Below, piece after piece: positions 27,876 through 36,503 of a stretch of 64,000 nucleotides of DNA. This DNA comes from Jejubacter calystegiae (GTDB lineage: Bacteria; Pseudomonadota; Gammaproteobacteria; Enterobacterales; Enterobacteriaceae). Position 1 is the stretch's first letter. Each line of letters starts with the position of its first letter. The translations under genes were made by a program, and so were the position numbers. The notes under the pieces were generated by a model. The model had not been told where the DNA came from. It ran no database searches and saw only the letters and a program-made list of their open reading frames with translations. The DNA lies in contig NZ_CP040428.1 of NCBI RefSeq assembly GCF_005671395.1, positions 434,001-498,000 of the forward strand, written 5' to 3'.

Positions 27876-28616
27876 TCAGGCATCTGCCGATCCCTCCACC
27901 GCGCCCGCCTGGCTTGCGGTAGTCTTATCCAGTGCCCGCAGACGCTGGGCAATCCTGCCCAGCATCGTGCCGACACCGCATTTATGGTCGCGTCCCTGCG
28001 CCTTCTCCAGCCACTCCCTGGCCTGAAGAAGGGTTTCCCTGTCCTCTGTGGCCGCCGCGCGTGGCTCTCCGTTTTCATCGCGCAGCAGTTGCAACCCCTG
28101 AAACTTCAGGTATTTGGCGCAAAGTGCCTCCGGCACTGTCCAACGCTGCATCACATTTTCCAGCGTGCGGCTAAAGTACGGCTCTACCGGCTGCCCCTGG
28201 CAGGCTTCCCGCTCTGCCCAGGCCAGCACCGTATCTGCCACAAATACCGGAAAACGACTGCGGAACGGCTCCGGGGTATCCTGCCCCTGCTCAATAGCCC
28301 GATCCGCCCAGTCCAGTGCCTGGTCAAACTGCTCCGTGTCGAACAACCACACGACGCACCAGGCAAAGACCGGATTCTGGAAAACCGCATCACCGGACAG
28401 ATACTGCTCCACCGTCGGCAGCCAGCGCGGCAACAGCTCGTCACGCTTAAAACGCGTTCGCTCTGCCCGCTCCATGCCTGCCGCCGTGGCCACATCCCTG
28501 TTAAGCGCCACAATCAGGGTATGAAGGCTGGCATCTGCGCCAGCAGACTGCCCCGCCTTTAACCTGCGCTCCGCCTCAATCCTGGCGGTATGTCTCTGTG
28601 CCGGTGATAGCGCCAT
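27876..28616 (-). CDS. Terminase small/endonuclease subunit (gpM-like)
   Basis: 246 residues. Cuts cos DNA together with the gpP ATPase. Seen: MALSPAQRHTARIEAERRLK (P2 gpM-type start; prophage 2 has LSPARQHRQRIQAEQ), RTRFKRDELLPRWLPTVEQYL, FAWCVVWLFDTEQFDQALDW and a C-terminal GVGTMLGRIAQRLRALD. Its ribosome-binding site lies inside the end of N. Followed by L, as in P2. Confidence 0.92.
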   Translation of the reverse strand: MALSPAQRHTARIEAERRLKAGQSAGADASLHTLIVALNRDVATAAGMERAERTRFKRDELLPRWLPTVEQYLSGDAVFQNPVFAWCVVWLFDTEQFDQALDWADRAIEQGQDTPEPFRSRFPVFVADTVLAWAEREACQGQPVEPYFSRTLENVMQRWTVPEALCAKYLKFQGLQLLRDENGEPRAAATEDRETLLQAREWLEKAQGRDHKCGVGTMLGRIAQRLRALDKTTASQAGAVEGSADA

Positions 28617-28619
28617 CCG

Positions 28620-29645
28620 TTATTCCTCCGGCGGCGGCACCGGGGCGCCGATAGTCACTGCGCTTTCATCAATTGCGGCGTATAACTCCGGGTATTCCAC
28701 GGCGTAGCCTTCATTGCGCAGGTATTTGTTTTCGTACTGCTTACGATCTTCAACAAACTCCGCCTTACGCTGGCGGGTACCACGCTGGGTATAAATATGG
28801 AGATTCGGCAGCGTGGTCACGATCATGCGCTTGCCCGGCATAAACGGAGGTACATACGCCGTACGCCCGGCGATACTGTCCGACAGCAGCTGCGCCGCGA
28901 TTTTCTCCGTGGGCCTGTCCGCCTTCTGATACAGCCGGAACGACTCCGCCGCCACCAGGTCAGAGCCAACCAGCACAACCAGGCGCGGGTCGCTGCGATA
29001 CTGGGCCGGAATCTTGCTGTTAATCAGATCGGAGGCCATGGCATCCAGAGAGACATAATCCCCTTTCCCATCGCCATCCAGCACCACCGGATCGGTGATA
29101 ATCTGCTGGCCTTCTTTCCATTCCTTGACGATTTGATGCCAGCCTTTGTTAACGTCCTCTCCGTTGGGGTTTGCCACCGGATCGGTGGTATCTGCAACGC
29201 TGGTTCCGTTAAAACCAATACGCAGCATATCCAGCGCAAACGACAGATTGGTGAACTCCTGGACACGCTGGAAAAACTCGTTTTCATCCCCGGCGTTCGC
29301 CCACACCGACAGCAATTGCCACGTCAGCGCGGCACAGGAATCGGTTTCGACCAGCTTGTAATCGTTGCCGCTAACGCCCACCTTTTTGCGAAAACGCCCA
29401 TCAGCCACACGCCCGGTATACAGGCCAGAGCCACCCACCGGCACCACCTGCCCCTGAAGCTGATCAACATCAGCAACGGTCAGCATCTTGAGAAAGTCGG
29501 CAGACTCCAGCAGCGCGTCACGCAACTGCGTTTCTTTGGGGTCAGTCAGCGCAAACCATCGACCCGCGTCCTGCTGGTCGTAGGAGCTGCACAGACCCGC
29601 GTGATACTGGTTCAGAAACTCGCGGGCTTTTGCATTTAACTGCAT
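28620..29645 (-). CDS. Major capsid protein precursor (gpN-like)
   Basis: 341 residues with the P2 capsid fold expected. Landmarks shared with prophage 2 and P2: FLKMLTVADVDQLQGQVVPV, FALDMLRIGFNGTSVADTTD (prophage 2: DRIMIGFNGVKREKTSD), VNKGWHQIVKE, DPRLVVLVGSDLVAAES, and a C-terminal region ending NKYLRNEGYAVEYPELYAAI. The N-terminal part is cut off during maturation by the gpO protease in P2. It sits 22 bp after O. Confidence 0.94.
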   Translation of the reverse strand: MQLNAKAREFLNQYHAGLCSSYDQQDAGRWFALTDPKETQLRDALLESADFLKMLTVADVDQLQGQVVPVGGSGLYTGRVADGRFRKKVGVSGNDYKLVETDSCAALTWQLLSVWANAGDENEFFQRVQEFTNLSFALDMLRIGFNGTSVADTTDPVANPNGEDVNKGWHQIVKEWKEGQQIITDPVVLDGDGKGDYVSLDAMASDLINSKIPAQYRSDPRLVVLVGSDLVAAESFRLYQKADRPTEKIAAQLLSDSIAGRTAYVPPFMPGKRMIVTTLPNLHIYTQRGTRQRKAEFVEDRKQYENKYLRNEGYAVEYPELYAAIDESAVTIGAPVPPPEE

Positions 29646-29667
29646 AATTCGTCCTTAAATCAGTTAA

Positions 29668-30522
29668 TCAGAGGAAATTAAAACCTTTTTTGGTCTTATT
29701 AAATTTCCGCTCCGGCAGCGTGGTAATCTTTTCATCCAGCTTGCCGAATGCCTTAACCAGTCGGGGCGCGTTCTTGACCAGAGTTGCAAAGTCGGCGTTA
29801 TCAACCGCGTCTTTAACGGTATCAACATCGGACTGCACATCCTCAACGGCCTGATCGGTCTGCTCCTGGCTGGACTCCAGTTTGGTGACACGCTCTTCCA
29901 GCGCAGACAGTGCCTGAGCCAGGGCCGCCAGTTTTTCATCGCCGGAATCTCCGTTATCGTCCTGCGGGTCAGTTGCCGGATCGTTCTGCGGCTCTTCAAT
30001 ATTGAACAGGTGGCGCCAGCTTTTTTTCTTTGCTGCCATATCCTTTTCCCTTTTAATTTCCCTTACTTCATCAAACACCACGGGCTTATATGCTCCGTAG
30101 CGTCTCCCTTTATTGCGGCTGAACCGCAGGCGAGTGGTACTTACGCTGGCCGGGCTATCCGTTACCCCCAGTCCTTCAAGATAGGTTTTCCCCGTATTGC
30201 GAAAATTCCCGTCCGGCGTAAACTCAGCAGATAAAAAAATTAACTGCCCTTTCATATTGGCTTCAATCAGCGAAATATTGGGGCAAAGACGCGCATAGAG
30301 TTTCAGCACTCCCTCTTCATCGCGTTGCTTCATTAGCTCCAGCACTTCCCCCATATTTCCATAGTTTCGGGAATGCTCCGGCCACAGCAACGCGGTATAT
30401 AAGTTGGGGCTATATAACTCCACAGCGTCATTTATCCACTGTTCTTTTATTTCCCTCCCGTCTACCGTATCCCCCGCAGCGGCTATACAAATCCAGTTGG
30501 TTGCCAGTTGAGAGCCTGACAT
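29668..30522 (-). CDS. Capsid scaffold/protease (gpO-like)
   Basis: 284 residues, the same length as P2 gpO. The N-terminal half is the serine protease, with putative triad Asp21 (DTVDGREI), His50 (LLWPEHSRNY) and Ser98 (LIFLSAEFTPDG), placed as in P2 (D19, H48, S107). The C-terminal half is the scaffold: an acidic linker and a coiled coil (LAALAQALSALEERVTKLES) and a basic end that binds capsid. AGGAGG lies before the ATG at 30522, which decides it over an in-frame start 32 codons upstream. It is divergent from P. Confidence 0.93.
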   Translation of the reverse strand: MSGSQLATNWICIAAAGDTVDGREIKEQWINDAVELYSPNLYTALLWPEHSRNYGNMGEVLELMKQRDEEGVLKLYARLCPNISLIEANMKGQLIFLSAEFTPDGNFRNTGKTYLEGLGVTDSPASVSTTRLRFSRNKGRRYGAYKPVVFDEVREIKREKDMAAKKKSWRHLFNIEEPQNDPATDPQDDNGDSGDEKLAALAQALSALEERVTKLESSQEQTDQAVEDVQSDVDTVKDAVDNADFATLVKNAPRLVKAFGKLDEKITTLPERKFNKTKKGFNFL

Positions 30523-30585
30523 TAATTTGCCTCCTTTCCTGCTGCGATTTGAATTATTGCGCATTCCATTTCTGGCCGCACTTCG

Positions 30586-30628
30586 TTTAATTCGGATATA
30601 CCCATTAGCCGAACACAACCGAATTAAA
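30586..30628. promoter_or_regulatory. Inverted repeat in the divergent O/P promoter region of prophage 1
   Basis: TTTAATTCGG at 30586-30595 and its exact complement CCGAATTAAA at 30619-30628, with a 23-bp spacer holding another CCGAA. The dyad centre is close to the middle of the 145-bp gap between the two divergent late units. No P2-type TTGT-N12-ACAA box is present, so this is a candidate operator for this prophage's own, divergent Ogr-type activator. Confidence 0.45.
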
Positions 30629-30667
30629 GCGCAATCGTTGTTTAAATCAGGCTGGCATAATTAGCGC

Positions 30668-32440
30668 ATGGCTAAATACAGTGAAGAATTAAAAGGTGTG
30701 GCGCGGGCGCTGTATCTGAAACGATATACCCCGCAGGAAATTGCCACAGAATTAAATCTGCCGAACAGGCGGATCGTTTACTACTGGGCGGAAAAATATA
30801 AATGGTCTGAATTACTCAGCCATGAATCCACAGAGGAAGCACTGAACCGGCGCATTCAGTGTTTAACCCTGCGCGAAGGAAAAAGCGATCTTGAATTAAA
30901 GGAACTGGATAACCTGGTCGGCCATCTTGTGAAGCTGCGCGCCCAGACCAATAAGCACAAGGAAAAGCTGGCGCAGGCACGGGAATCATCCGGCGATACC
31001 GGACGCCATGATGGCGACGAAAAGCCCCGCAAACGCGGCAAATACAAAAAGAACGACATCAGCCACTTAACGAAAGAGGATTTCGATAAGTTCTCGGAAG
31101 AGCACTTTTTCGGGTATCAGAAGCACCTGCGCGCCAATCTGTCGCAGCAGATCCGCAATATTTTGAAGAGCCGACAGATAGGCGCGACCTGGTATTTCTC
31201 TATTGAGGCCTTCGAAGATGCCGTGCTGTCCGGTGACCCGCAGATATTCCTGTCAGCCTCAAAGGCCCAGGCGGAGGTATTCCGGTCTTATATCGTCAAC
31301 ATTGCAGAGCAATATTTCGGCGTAACCCTGACTGGTAACCCGATCCGACTGTCAAACGGCGCAGAGATGCGCTTTCTGTCAACCAACAAGAACACCGCCC
31401 AGAGCTACAGCGGCCACCTGTACTGTGATGAATATTTCTGGGTACCTAACTTCGCGAAGCTTAACGAAGTGGCCAGCGCCATGGCCACACATGATAAGTG
31501 GCGCACCACCTACTTTTCCACGCCATCCAGCAAGACCCACCAGGCTTACCCTTTCTGGACGGGCGAAGAATGGAAGCGCGGCAGCAAGAAACGCGCACGG
31601 GTGGCGTTCCCGTCATTCGACGAGCTGCGCGACGGCGGGCGGCTGTGCCCGGATGGCCAGTGGCGCTATGTCATTACTCTGGTCGATGCCATCGCCGGAG
31701 GCTTTAACCTGGCCAGCATCGACAAGCTGCGCAACCGCTACAACCCCGACACGTTCAACATGCTGTATATGTGCGTCTTTGTGGACAGCAAAGACAGCGT
31801 ATTCAGCTTCGCGGACGTTGAGCGTTGCTGTACTGACCCGGCCACCTGGCAGGATCACGACCCCACCGCAGCGCGACCATTCGGCAATCGTGAAGTGTGG
31901 GCAGGTTATGACCCGGCCCGCAGCGGTGACACCAGCACCTTTGTGATTGTCGCCCCGCCGCTTTACCCCGGCGAAAAATTCCGGGTGCTGCGCGTCGAGC
32001 ACTGGCAGGGGGTGAACTGGGCATATCAGGCCGCACAGATTAAGAAGCTGTTCAGCCAGTACAACATGACGTATATCGGCGTTGATATTACCGGCCTGGG
32101 CAGCGGCGTCTTTGAGAAAATCCAGAACTTTGCCATTCGCCAGGCAACAGCCATCCGCTACGGCGTCGAAACCAAAAACCGGCTGGTGATGAAGATGATC
32201 GACGTGGTGGAGAGCCAGCGCCTGGAGTGGGACAAGGACAAAACCGAAATAGCGGCCAGCTTTATGGCAATACGCAAAACGGCGACAAGCAGCGGCAACG
32301 CCATGACATTTGTTGCAGATCGCAGCGCCGAAACCGGCCACGCGGACAGCTTTTTTGCCATCTCACACGCAATTGATAACGAGCCGCTGGACTACCAGCA
32401 CAAACGCAAATCCACCTGGGCAATACAGAAGGCAGCATGA
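30668..32440 (+). CDS. Terminase large (ATPase) subunit (gpP-like)
   Basis: 590 residues. Motor that pumps DNA into the head from cos ends. It begins with a helix-turn-helix-like segment (TPQEIATELNLPNRRIVYYW). ATPase motifs follow: a Walker-A-like ILKSRQIGATWYFSIEAF near residue 165-180 and the LYCDEYFW Walker B region near 255. The C-terminal nuclease-like domain starts at WAGYDPARSGDTSTF. It overlaps Q by 4 bp. Strong overall similarity to the prophage 2 and P2 proteins. Confidence 0.95.
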   Translation: MAKYSEELKGVARALYLKRYTPQEIATELNLPNRRIVYYWAEKYKWSELLSHESTEEALNRRIQCLTLREGKSDLELKELDNLVGHLVKLRAQTNKHKEKLAQARESSGDTGRHDGDEKPRKRGKYKKNDISHLTKEDFDKFSEEHFFGYQKHLRANLSQQIRNILKSRQIGATWYFSIEAFEDAVLSGDPQIFLSASKAQAEVFRSYIVNIAEQYFGVTLTGNPIRLSNGAEMRFLSTNKNTAQSYSGHLYCDEYFWVPNFAKLNEVASAMATHDKWRTTYFSTPSSKTHQAYPFWTGEEWKRGSKKRARVAFPSFDELRDGGRLCPDGQWRYVITLVDAIAGGFNLASIDKLRNRYNPDTFNMLYMCVFVDSKDSVFSFADVERCCTDPATWQDHDPTAARPFGNREVWAGYDPARSGDTSTFVIVAPPLYPGEKFRVLRVEHWQGVNWAYQAAQIKKLFSQYNMTYIGVDITGLGSGVFEKIQNFAIRQATAIRYGVETKNRLVMKMIDVVESQRLEWDKDKTEIAASFMAIRKTATSSGNAMTFVADRSAETGHADSFFAISHAIDNEPLDYQHKRKSTWAIQKAA

Positions 32441-33462
32441 AAAAACGGAAATATCACGCAGGGAAGCGCGGGCCGACCAGTCCGGCGCGCAAAATGAGCA
32501 TTATCACCCTGGGCAAACCTGAGCCGATCCTGACCACCGGCACCAATTATAGCGATGTCTGGTACGACAACGAGGCGGAGCACTGGACGCTACCCATTGA
32601 CCGCCTGGCGCTGGCGCAACTGGTTAACCTCAACGCCCAGCACGGCGGCGTGTTGTACGCCCGCCGAAATATGGTGGCAGCAGACTATCAGGGAGGCGGC
32701 CTGACGCATGAAGAACTGAAAGCGGCCATTTTTGACTATCTGGTATTTGGCGATATCGCCCTGGTTAAAATCCGCAACGGCTGGGGTGAAGTCGTGGGAC
32801 TGGCCCCCATGCCTGCCCTGTACACCCGAATCCGTAAAAGTGGAGAATTCGCCGTTCTACAGGAAGGCGAGCCGCTGATTTATCCGCCGGAAGATGTCAT
32901 TTTCCTGAAGCAGTACGATCCGCAGCAGGGCATTTACGGCCTGCCAGACTACATCAGCGGAATTCACTCCGCCCTGTTAAACGGTGAAGCGACCATTTTC
33001 CGCCGCCGCTATTACCATAACGGTGCCCATACCGGCGGCATTATCTATTCCAATGATGAAAATATGACGGATGAAGTGGAGCAGGAAATTATTGGTAAGC
33101 TGGAACAGTCAAAAGGGATTGGCAACTTTTCAACCATGTTCGTTAACATCCCCAAAGGCAACCCGGAGGGAATCAAATTTATTCCCATTGGTGATATCAG
33201 CGCCAAAGATGAATTTCAGAACGTAAAAAGCATCAGCGCCCAGGACGTATTAACCGCGCACCGATTCCCGGCAGGGATGGCGGGCATTATCCCGACCAAC
33301 GGATCGATAATGGGAGATATTGAAAAAATCAGCAGAACCTACCAGAGAGCGGAGGTTGCCCCCATTCAGAACCTGTTCAAAGCCGCCGTGAAAGACGATC
33401 GGGAAATTCCGCCACATTTATGGCTAAATTTCCCGGATAGTTCCGGGTCTGGGGATGAATAA
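32437..33462 (+). CDS. Portal protein (gpQ-like)
   Basis: 341 residues; forms the ring at the head vertex through which DNA enters and leaves. Conserved P2 features: EHWTLPIDRLALAQLVNLNA, FDYLVFGDIALVKIRNGWG, LKQYDPQQGIYGLPDYISG, ATIFRRRYYHNGAHTGGIIY and FIPIGDISAKDEFQNVKSIS. A basic N-terminus (KKRKYHAGKRG) precedes them. Length is close to P2 gpQ (344). A hairpin (CCGGGGG/CCCCCGG, 33484-33505) follows the stop and precedes the ogr-like gene. Confidence 0.95.
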   Translation: MKKRKYHAGKRGPTSPARKMSIITLGKPEPILTTGTNYSDVWYDNEAEHWTLPIDRLALAQLVNLNAQHGGVLYARRNMVAADYQGGGLTHEELKAAIFDYLVFGDIALVKIRNGWGEVVGLAPMPALYTRIRKSGEFAVLQEGEPLIYPPEDVIFLKQYDPQQGIYGLPDYISGIHSALLNGEATIFRRRYYHNGAHTGGIIYSNDENMTDEVEQEIIGKLEQSKGIGNFSTMFVNIPKGNPEGIKFIPIGDISAKDEFQNVKSISAQDVLTAHRFPAGMAGIIPTNGSIMGDIEKISRTYQRAEVAPIQNLFKAAVKDDREIPPHLWLNFPDSSGSGDE

Positions 33463-33515
33463 TGCGCCATAAAAAGCTAAAATCCGGGGGTCACCTTTCC
33501 CCCGGAGCTATTAAC

Positions 33516-33779
33516 ATGCGCGTAATGAAAATACAGTGCCCTGAATGTGGTGAAAACGCCATCATAAAAAAGACTGCCCGCAAACATCGCGAATTATCAG
33601 ACCTGTATTGCGCCTGCACTGACGTGGAGTGTGGTCACACATTTGTTATGAATGTAACGTTTTCGCATACCATCAGCCCCAGCGCCAAAAATAAAGAAAA
33701 GCTGCTAAAAAGCCTGGTCGATAATATACAGAGTGACGATCGTCAGATACTGCTGGACCTGCTGCAAAAATCCGCCTGA
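33516..33779 (+). CDS. Ogr/Delta-type late transcription activator
   Basis: 87 residues. Small zinc-finger activator that turns on late promoters through the RNA polymerase alpha subunit. Cysteine pattern CPEC ... CTDVEC (C-X2-C-X22-C-X4-C) as in Ogr. The basic finger loop (KKTARKHRELSDLYC) differs from that of prophage 2. The ATG at 33516 has GGAG eight bases upstream; an open frame goes back to the Q stop. Position directly after Q is unlike P2, where ogr follows D next to att. Confidence 0.85.
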   Translation: MRVMKIQCPECGENAIIKKTARKHRELSDLYCACTDVECGHTFVMNVTFSHTISPSAKNKEKLLKSLVDNIQSDDRQILLDLLQKSA

Positions 33780-33964
33780 TAAGCCCCCGCTACGGGGGTT
33801 TTTACTACCAGTCCCGCCCGCTGGGCCCGCCCGACTTTTTCTGCTATCTCACCGATCCAGATTAAGGCCACCTGTCGTTCCCTGGTGCTGCTCTCGTCAA
33901 CGCAAACGTATTTTGCCAGCAATTCAATACGTTCCACGGCCTCAGCCAGGTCAAGTAAATCCAT
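33743..33964 (-). CDS. Small LexA-controlled early protein, unknown function (Tum position)
   Basis: 73 residues, no recognised domain. The N-terminal 45 residues form an amphipathic, acidic helix region (LLDLAEAVERIELLAKYV, RERQVALIWIGEIAEKVGRA); the C-terminus is polar and probably disordered. GGGGG lies seven bases before the ATG at 33964, and a near-perfect LexA box begins about 20 bp further upstream. Phage 186 has its LexA-controlled antirepressor operon (tum) at the same place, downstream of gene A. It overlaps the end of the convergent ogr-like gene by 37 bp. Antirepressor function is inferred only from position and control. Confidence 0.55.
   Translation of the reverse strand: MDLLDLAEAVERIELLAKYVCVDESSTRERQVALIWIGEIAEKVGRAQRAGLVVKTPVAGAYQADFCSRSSSI
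33784..33803 (+). terminator. Terminator of the P-Q-ogr unit
   Basis: Stem CCCCCG/CGGGGG with a three-base loop followed by five T, directly after the ogr-like stop. Confidence 0.88.
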
Positions 33965-33982
33965 CAGCTACCCCCATAAAAC

Positions 33983-34002
33983 AACTGTATATCTATACAG
34001 TA
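33983..34002 (-). promoter_or_regulatory. LexA box (SOS operator)
   Basis: AACTGTATATCTATACAGTA: perfect inverted repeat CTGTATA-TC-TATACAG, differing at only two positions from the ideal TACTGTATATATATACAGTA. On the minus strand it covers a possible -10 and lies just upstream of the 73-residue gene ending at 33743. Confidence 0.88.
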
Positions 34003-34068
34003 TACAAATTAAATCAGGCAAGGAAACTCCCGACTGTCGGATTTTTGATATCACGACCGGTTTCCTTG

Positions 34069-36129
34069 CTACTTTTTTTCACCCCAACCCGGCCAGCACT
34101 GCGCCAGGGGATCATCACGCTGCTCTATCAGCCGCCCGTTCCGGTACACCAGGCGGCCACCGGCGCCAATATCCAGCGCCCCGCCGCTGGTCAGCACCTG
34201 AATATCCCTGGCGGTGGCCTCCACCCCCCGTTTTTTCAACGCCAGTTTTAACCGTCTCCGGGTTCCCTCCGTACAGTTATTGACAGAACTCCAAGGGGCG
34301 GCTGCGCCGCCAGAAAAACCCGCCTCCGCTGACGCTTCGGCCAGTTTGGGAACCTTTTCCCACCGTACCAGCCGGGTGGCCACTTCGGAGCCGGAGATCA
34401 GCGGAGAATAAACCCCCTGCACGCGCTGGACGTCTTCGGCATACTCATTGCCACAGGCGGTAATTTCATACGCCAGGCGTACCACCAGATCCCGGCGGGC
34501 GACCAGCGGGCCGCCCTGGTGCATGGTGTATGCTGCCCAGTCGCCCACATCGGCGGCGGCCAGCACGGCATCCATGCGGCCATCCGGTAGCGTCTTATCA
34601 CGCAGGCGCCGCAGCTCCCGCCATACTGTCACCGGCGCACCACCAATCTGCTGAAACTGACGGATGCGCCAGCGGGAAGCCCAGGCCGATACGGCTTTAG
34701 CCATGTCGCGCAGACTCTCACCGGTTTCCCCGTCCTTCTCGCCATCCAACTGGAAGCCGTCGATATTCTTTGAAATGTATTTAGCGATGTAGCCCGTGGC
34801 GCTGCCCTTCTCGGGATCGATAGGCTCAACATGAAAGCGCGCCTTCAGCGCCTTCGGGGTCTGCAACTCTTCAGAATCAGCAATGCGGGCGTGATAACAC
34901 AGGATATCGCGCACTGCCTCCACGTCCTGCGGGCGCATAAATAGCAGCATGTGCCAGTGCGGCGTCCCGTCGTGGTGAGGCTCCACCACCCGGAAGCCAA
35001 AAACGTGAATACCGGCGCGGGATAATGCAGCGCGGGCTTTCGACCAGACGCCGCACAGATATTTTTGCGTATCTCTGGGGCTGGCCCCGTTCCACTGACT
35101 GACAAAACCGCCGCGGCTGTGCACGGAGTGAAAGCGCGACGGCGCGGTAATTGTATAAAACTCACCGGCCAGATTCATTTCGTTGGCCATATCTTCAAAC
35201 CCCCTCATGCGTACCATCAGTTCGCAGCGCCGGATCGCCGGATTGGCGACGCTGCCATAAACCATGTCGGCCAGTGCAATGCGCTGGCCATCTTCATTAA
35301 TGAGATCGAACTTCTTAAAAAACTCAGTGTTGCGGCGCTTCTGCTCTACCCATTCCCCCAGAGTGGCGCGGGAGACATAAGCGCTGGCCGCCTTCTGCAC
35401 CTGCCCCACCGCAATGGCCATATGCTCCCGCTGGATATCGCGCTGGCGCTTCAGCTTGATGGCCCACCAGTCGGGCGCCATCATGCGCAAAATGCCGGAT
35501 TCAGCTTTGGGCCCAGGCAGATAATCACTGGCGGAATACTCGGCCTGGTATGGCGGGGTGATGTTCAGCAGCTGCGCCAGGCCGCACAGGTGCCGATAAG
35601 CCGCCAGGGTACGGCGGTGCATCTCTGCTGCACTGGTTGCAGCGCCCTTAAATTCGGTATCGGTGAAATCACAAAGCGCCTGAGCCGCCCAGGTGGACAC
35701 CTGATTAGCCAGTCGCTTTATTTCCCGGCGGCCCAGCGTGGGCAGACGTTCCAGCGCCTTACCAAAGGGGAGATCGATAACTTCAGGTGTGTATGCATAG
35801 TGCGCCGTGACTTTCCGCAGGCGTGGCAATACATTCTGGCCAATAGTTTTGCGCAAAAATGTATTGGCACGGCGGCGGCCGCCAGTGCCCTGGTGCAATT
35901 TTTCGTATCGGTTTCCAAAATACCCGGCCAGCCAGTCGGGTATCTCGTGGATATACTGAGAGCGCCAGGCATGATCGGCAGGGTTCACCTGCCACAACCG
36001 GCGCTCTGTGATGGTTACATCGCGGGGAATGCCTGGCGCGAAATGCTCACGCCGCCAGGCATTGACGGTATGGTGTTTGCCATTAGAATCCATTCTTTCT
36101 GTAAAACTATTGATTGTGAGATCTGTCAT
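34069..36129 (-). CDS. Replication initiator, rolling-circle nickase (gpA)
   Basis: 686 residues of the P2 gpA / Rep family. Nicks the phage origin and stays bound to the 5' end. HUH motif PHWHMLLF (His391, His393) and the paired catalytic tyrosines Tyr447 and Tyr451 in GYIAKYISKNIDG, almost the positions of P2 gpA (450 and 454). EPHHDGTPHWHM is the most conserved block. The first ATG (36129) has no clear ribosome-binding site; the next in frame (36093) is also possible. In P2 the origin lies inside this gene. The C-terminus is shorter than in P2. Confidence 0.93.
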   Translation of the reverse strand: MTDLTINSFTERMDSNGKHHTVNAWRREHFAPGIPRDVTITERRLWQVNPADHAWRSQYIHEIPDWLAGYFGNRYEKLHQGTGGRRRANTFLRKTIGQNVLPRLRKVTAHYAYTPEVIDLPFGKALERLPTLGRREIKRLANQVSTWAAQALCDFTDTEFKGAATSAAEMHRRTLAAYRHLCGLAQLLNITPPYQAEYSASDYLPGPKAESGILRMMAPDWWAIKLKRQRDIQREHMAIAVGQVQKAASAYVSRATLGEWVEQKRRNTEFFKKFDLINEDGQRIALADMVYGSVANPAIRRCELMVRMRGFEDMANEMNLAGEFYTITAPSRFHSVHSRGGFVSQWNGASPRDTQKYLCGVWSKARAALSRAGIHVFGFRVVEPHHDGTPHWHMLLFMRPQDVEAVRDILCYHARIADSEELQTPKALKARFHVEPIDPEKGSATGYIAKYISKNIDGFQLDGEKDGETGESLRDMAKAVSAWASRWRIRQFQQIGGAPVTVWRELRRLRDKTLPDGRMDAVLAAADVGDWAAYTMHQGGPLVARRDLVVRLAYEITACGNEYAEDVQRVQGVYSPLISGSEVATRLVRWEKVPKLAEASAEAGFSGGAAAPWSSVNNCTEGTRRRLKLALKKRGVEATARDIQVLTSGGALDIGAGGRLVYRNGRLIEQRDDPLAQCWPGWGEKK

Positions 36130-36424
36130 GAAAAGCCGCTATTTAACCGAAACAGAACGTCCTGAATATGACGCGCTCATTACGCGCTGGCTTGATGAGC
36201 AATCCACAGACGTGGACTCTATCCCCTACAAAATCGCCCTGTACCATGATGGTTATATGTACCGCTCTATCACATGTTCAGGGCTGGGTGAATACTCATC
36301 TGCCTCTAGTTTTTTGGAGTCTCAGGGGCTGGTAAACGCTCTAAAACCTGACGAAACCTGTCGCGGTTACGATGCTCTGTTTGTAACTGCTCAGGAGTAT
36401 AAAAAAGCCTTTCCAGCTCGCTAA
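36128..36424 (+). CDS. Plus-strand orphan gene, unknown function
   Basis: 98 residues, encoded against the leftward early operon. Its ATG (36128-36130) shares bases with the gpA ATG on the other strand (CATG). GTGAG lies seven bases before it, and codon use is normal. Seen: ETERPEYDALITRWLDEQST, YKIALYHDGYMYRSI, SASSFLESQGLVNAL. No family is recognised. It fills the 176-bp gap between gpA and the preceding minus-strand gene, then overlaps that gene's 3' part by 119 bp. It could be a small lysogeny gene or a chance frame. Confidence 0.45.
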   Translation: MKSRYLTETERPEYDALITRWLDEQSTDVDSIPYKIALYHDGYMYRSITCSGLGEYSSASSFLESQGLVNALKPDETCRGYDALFVTAQEYKKAFPAR

Positions 36425-36503
36425 AAGCCTCTTCTACGCTCGTTTTTTTCGCACACTTCAGCACAGCACAAGCGAGCGTATAAGCTTCCCGTGATATGTT
36501 CAT
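36306..36503 (-). CDS. Small early phage protein, unknown function
   Basis: 65 residues (REAYTLACAVLKCAKKTS, FSELERLFYTPEQLQTE, ending ERLPAPETPKN), predicted helical. The start overlaps the Dam stop in an ATGA, so it is translationally coupled and very likely real. Function not recognised. Confidence 0.65.
   Translation of the reverse strand: MNISREAYTLACAVLKCAKKTSVEEAFSELERLFYTPEQLQTEHRNRDRFRQVLERLPAPETPKN

Noticed and set aside
33484..33505. Hairpin between Q and the ogr-like gene as a terminator
   Set aside because: A good 7-bp GC stem but no T-tract, and the ogr-like gene must be read through it.
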